Part shown: positions 4,445 to 5,138 of the stretch, piece after piece
How the letters are laid out: every line of letters starts with the position of its first letter
Position numbering within the stretch: the first letter of the stretch is position 1
NCBI GenBank assembly: GCA_019422905.1
Contig: JAHZCM010000140.1
Location: forward strand, 1-5,138
Reading direction: 5' to 3'
DNA: 5,138 bases
Source: Oscillospiraceae bacterium
Lineage (GTDB): Bacteria; Bacillota; Clostridia; Oscillospirales; Acutalibacteraceae
The notes under the pieces: generated by a model
Database searches by the model: none
The model's input: the letters and a program-made list of their open reading frames with translations, nothing else
What the model was told of the DNA's origin: nothing
Translations under genes and position numbers: made by a program

Positions 4445-5138
4445 GTGCCGAAGGAGAACAAACAACTGCTGGAGATGGAAGGCAGCGTGGAGAATATCGT
4501 CTATCACAATGACGGAAACCAGTATACCGTCATGGAAATTAGCTGCGGTGATGAGCTCGTCACGGTTGTGGGAACGTTCCCGTACATAAGCGTCGGGGAA
4601 AAGCTGCACCTGTACGGTACATGGGCGGCGCACGCGACTTTTGGACAGCAGTTTCGGGCGCAGGCATTTGAGCGTTCCCGCCCGGAAACCACTTCGGCTA
4701 TGCTGAAATACCTGTCGAGCGGCGCCGTCAAAGGCATTGGCACGGCTACTGCGGGCAAGATTATCGAGGCCTTCGGCGACGAGGCGATCGATGTCATTGA
4801 GAATGATCCGGAGCGTTTGGCGACGATCAAGGGGATCACGCTGAAAAAAGCGCGGGAGATTTCCGACGAGATGCAGCGCGTCAATGGGATTCGGGACCTG
4901 ATGGTGTTTCTCGGCAGCTTCGGCGTGCGGCCGGAGGATGCGGTCAAGGTCTGGAAGACGTACGGCACGGATTCGGTGGCCTGCATTCAGGAGGATCCTT
5001 ACCGCCTGTGCAGCGAGAAAATTGCGGTGGAGTTCGCGGTGGCCGACAGACTGGCGGAGTCCATGGAGTACGACAGGGCCAATGCGGAACGCGTCAAGGC
5101 GGGGATTCTGTACGTTCTGCGCCACAATCTGAATAACG
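4445..5138 (+). CDS. recD2: RecD2-type ATP-dependent DNA helicase, N-terminal part (partial at the 3' edge)
   Basis: The frame opens at GTG 4445 and stays open for 231 codons to the window edge. It matches the N terminus of RecD2, a 5'-to-3' superfamily 1B helicase linked to DNA repair and replication in bacteria that lack RecBC. Residues 11-80 form the family's beta-rich N-terminal domain (MEGSVENIVYHNDGNQYTVM, then GEKLHLYGTWAAHATFGQQF). Residues 90-107 (LSSGAVKGIGTATAGKII) and 125-139 (LATIKGITLKKAREI) are two helix-hairpin-helix DNA-binding motifs, and residues 150-230 continue the helical region ahead of the motor. The Walker A motif and the other helicase motifs lie beyond the window, so catalytic integrity cannot be judged. 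A full RecD2 is roughly 730-750 residues. The gene follows the small membrane protein by 38 bases and has its own probable promoter. The related name RecD is less apt because the N-terminal extension is typical of RecD2. Confidence 0.93.
   Translation, partial: MPKENKQLLEMEGSVENIVYHNDGNQYTVMEISCGDELVTVVGTFPYISVGEKLHLYGTWAAHATFGQQFRAQAFERSRPETTSAMLKYLSSGAVKGIGTATAGKIIEAFGDEAIDVIENDPERLATIKGITLKKAREISDEMQRVNGIRDLMVFLGSFGVRPEDAVKVWKTYGTDSVACIQEDPYRLCSEKIAVEFAVADRLAESMEYDRANAERVKAGILYVLRHNLNN

Noticed and set aside
3902..5125. A 407-codon open frame on the - strand across metK, the small membrane protein gene and recD2
   Set aside because: It crosses three sense genes, a terminator and a promoter; its composition is that of a shadow frame. 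The sense reading of recD2 is clearly supported.
4938..5132. A 64-codon + strand frame near the right edge
   Set aside because: It is in another frame inside recD2, is Arg/Trp-rich, and has no binding site of its own.

Overview
The window looks like the chromosome of a Gram-positive, low-oxygen gut-type bacterium of the class Clostridia, most likely near Oscillospiraceae/Ruminococcaceae. The evidence is strong AGGAGG-type ribosome binding sites, SigA-like promoters, intrinsic terminators, metabolite-sensing transcription attenuators (FMN and SAM-I), an ECF-type riboflavin transporter, and a RecD2-type helicase, in moderately GC-rich DNA. The family assignment is an inference from protein style and was not tested by a search. 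Every gene is on the + strand; the long open frames on the - strand look like shadows.

Layout. Positions 1-375 hold the last 124 codons of fusA (EF-G). A short gap carries a clear promoter and ribosome binding site for tuf (EF-Tu, 466-1668), so this is the end of a typical str operon. Next come an FMN riboswitch (about 1697-1823) with its terminator (1846-1878), and ribU, the riboflavin-binding S component of an ECF transporter (1931-2539). A new promoter (2598-2626) then drives a SAM-I riboswitch (2651-2751) with antiterminator and terminator, and metK, S-adenosylmethionine synthetase (2836-4014). A strong terminator follows metK. Its 3' arm seems to serve also as the ribosome binding site of a 111-residue single-pass membrane protein of unknown function (4071-4406). 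Finally, a consensus -10 box overlapping that gene's stop codon precedes recD2, whose first 231 codons (4445-5138) lie in the window.

How the parts work together. EF-G and EF-Tu are the core elongation factors. ribU and metK are each controlled by the end product of their own pathway (FMN and SAM) through premature termination. I see no terminator between tuf and the FMN riboswitch and no convincing promoter for it, so the riboswitch may be fed by tuf transcripts and act as their conditional 3' end. Likewise I see no strong terminator after ribU, so the SAM-I terminator may also end ribU transcripts.

I found no CRISPR array, mobile element, tRNA, rRNA or clearly new system. The parts most worth a second look are the tuf/FMN-riboswitch junction, the terminator/ribosome-binding-site overlap after metK, and the unknown membrane protein it precedes.
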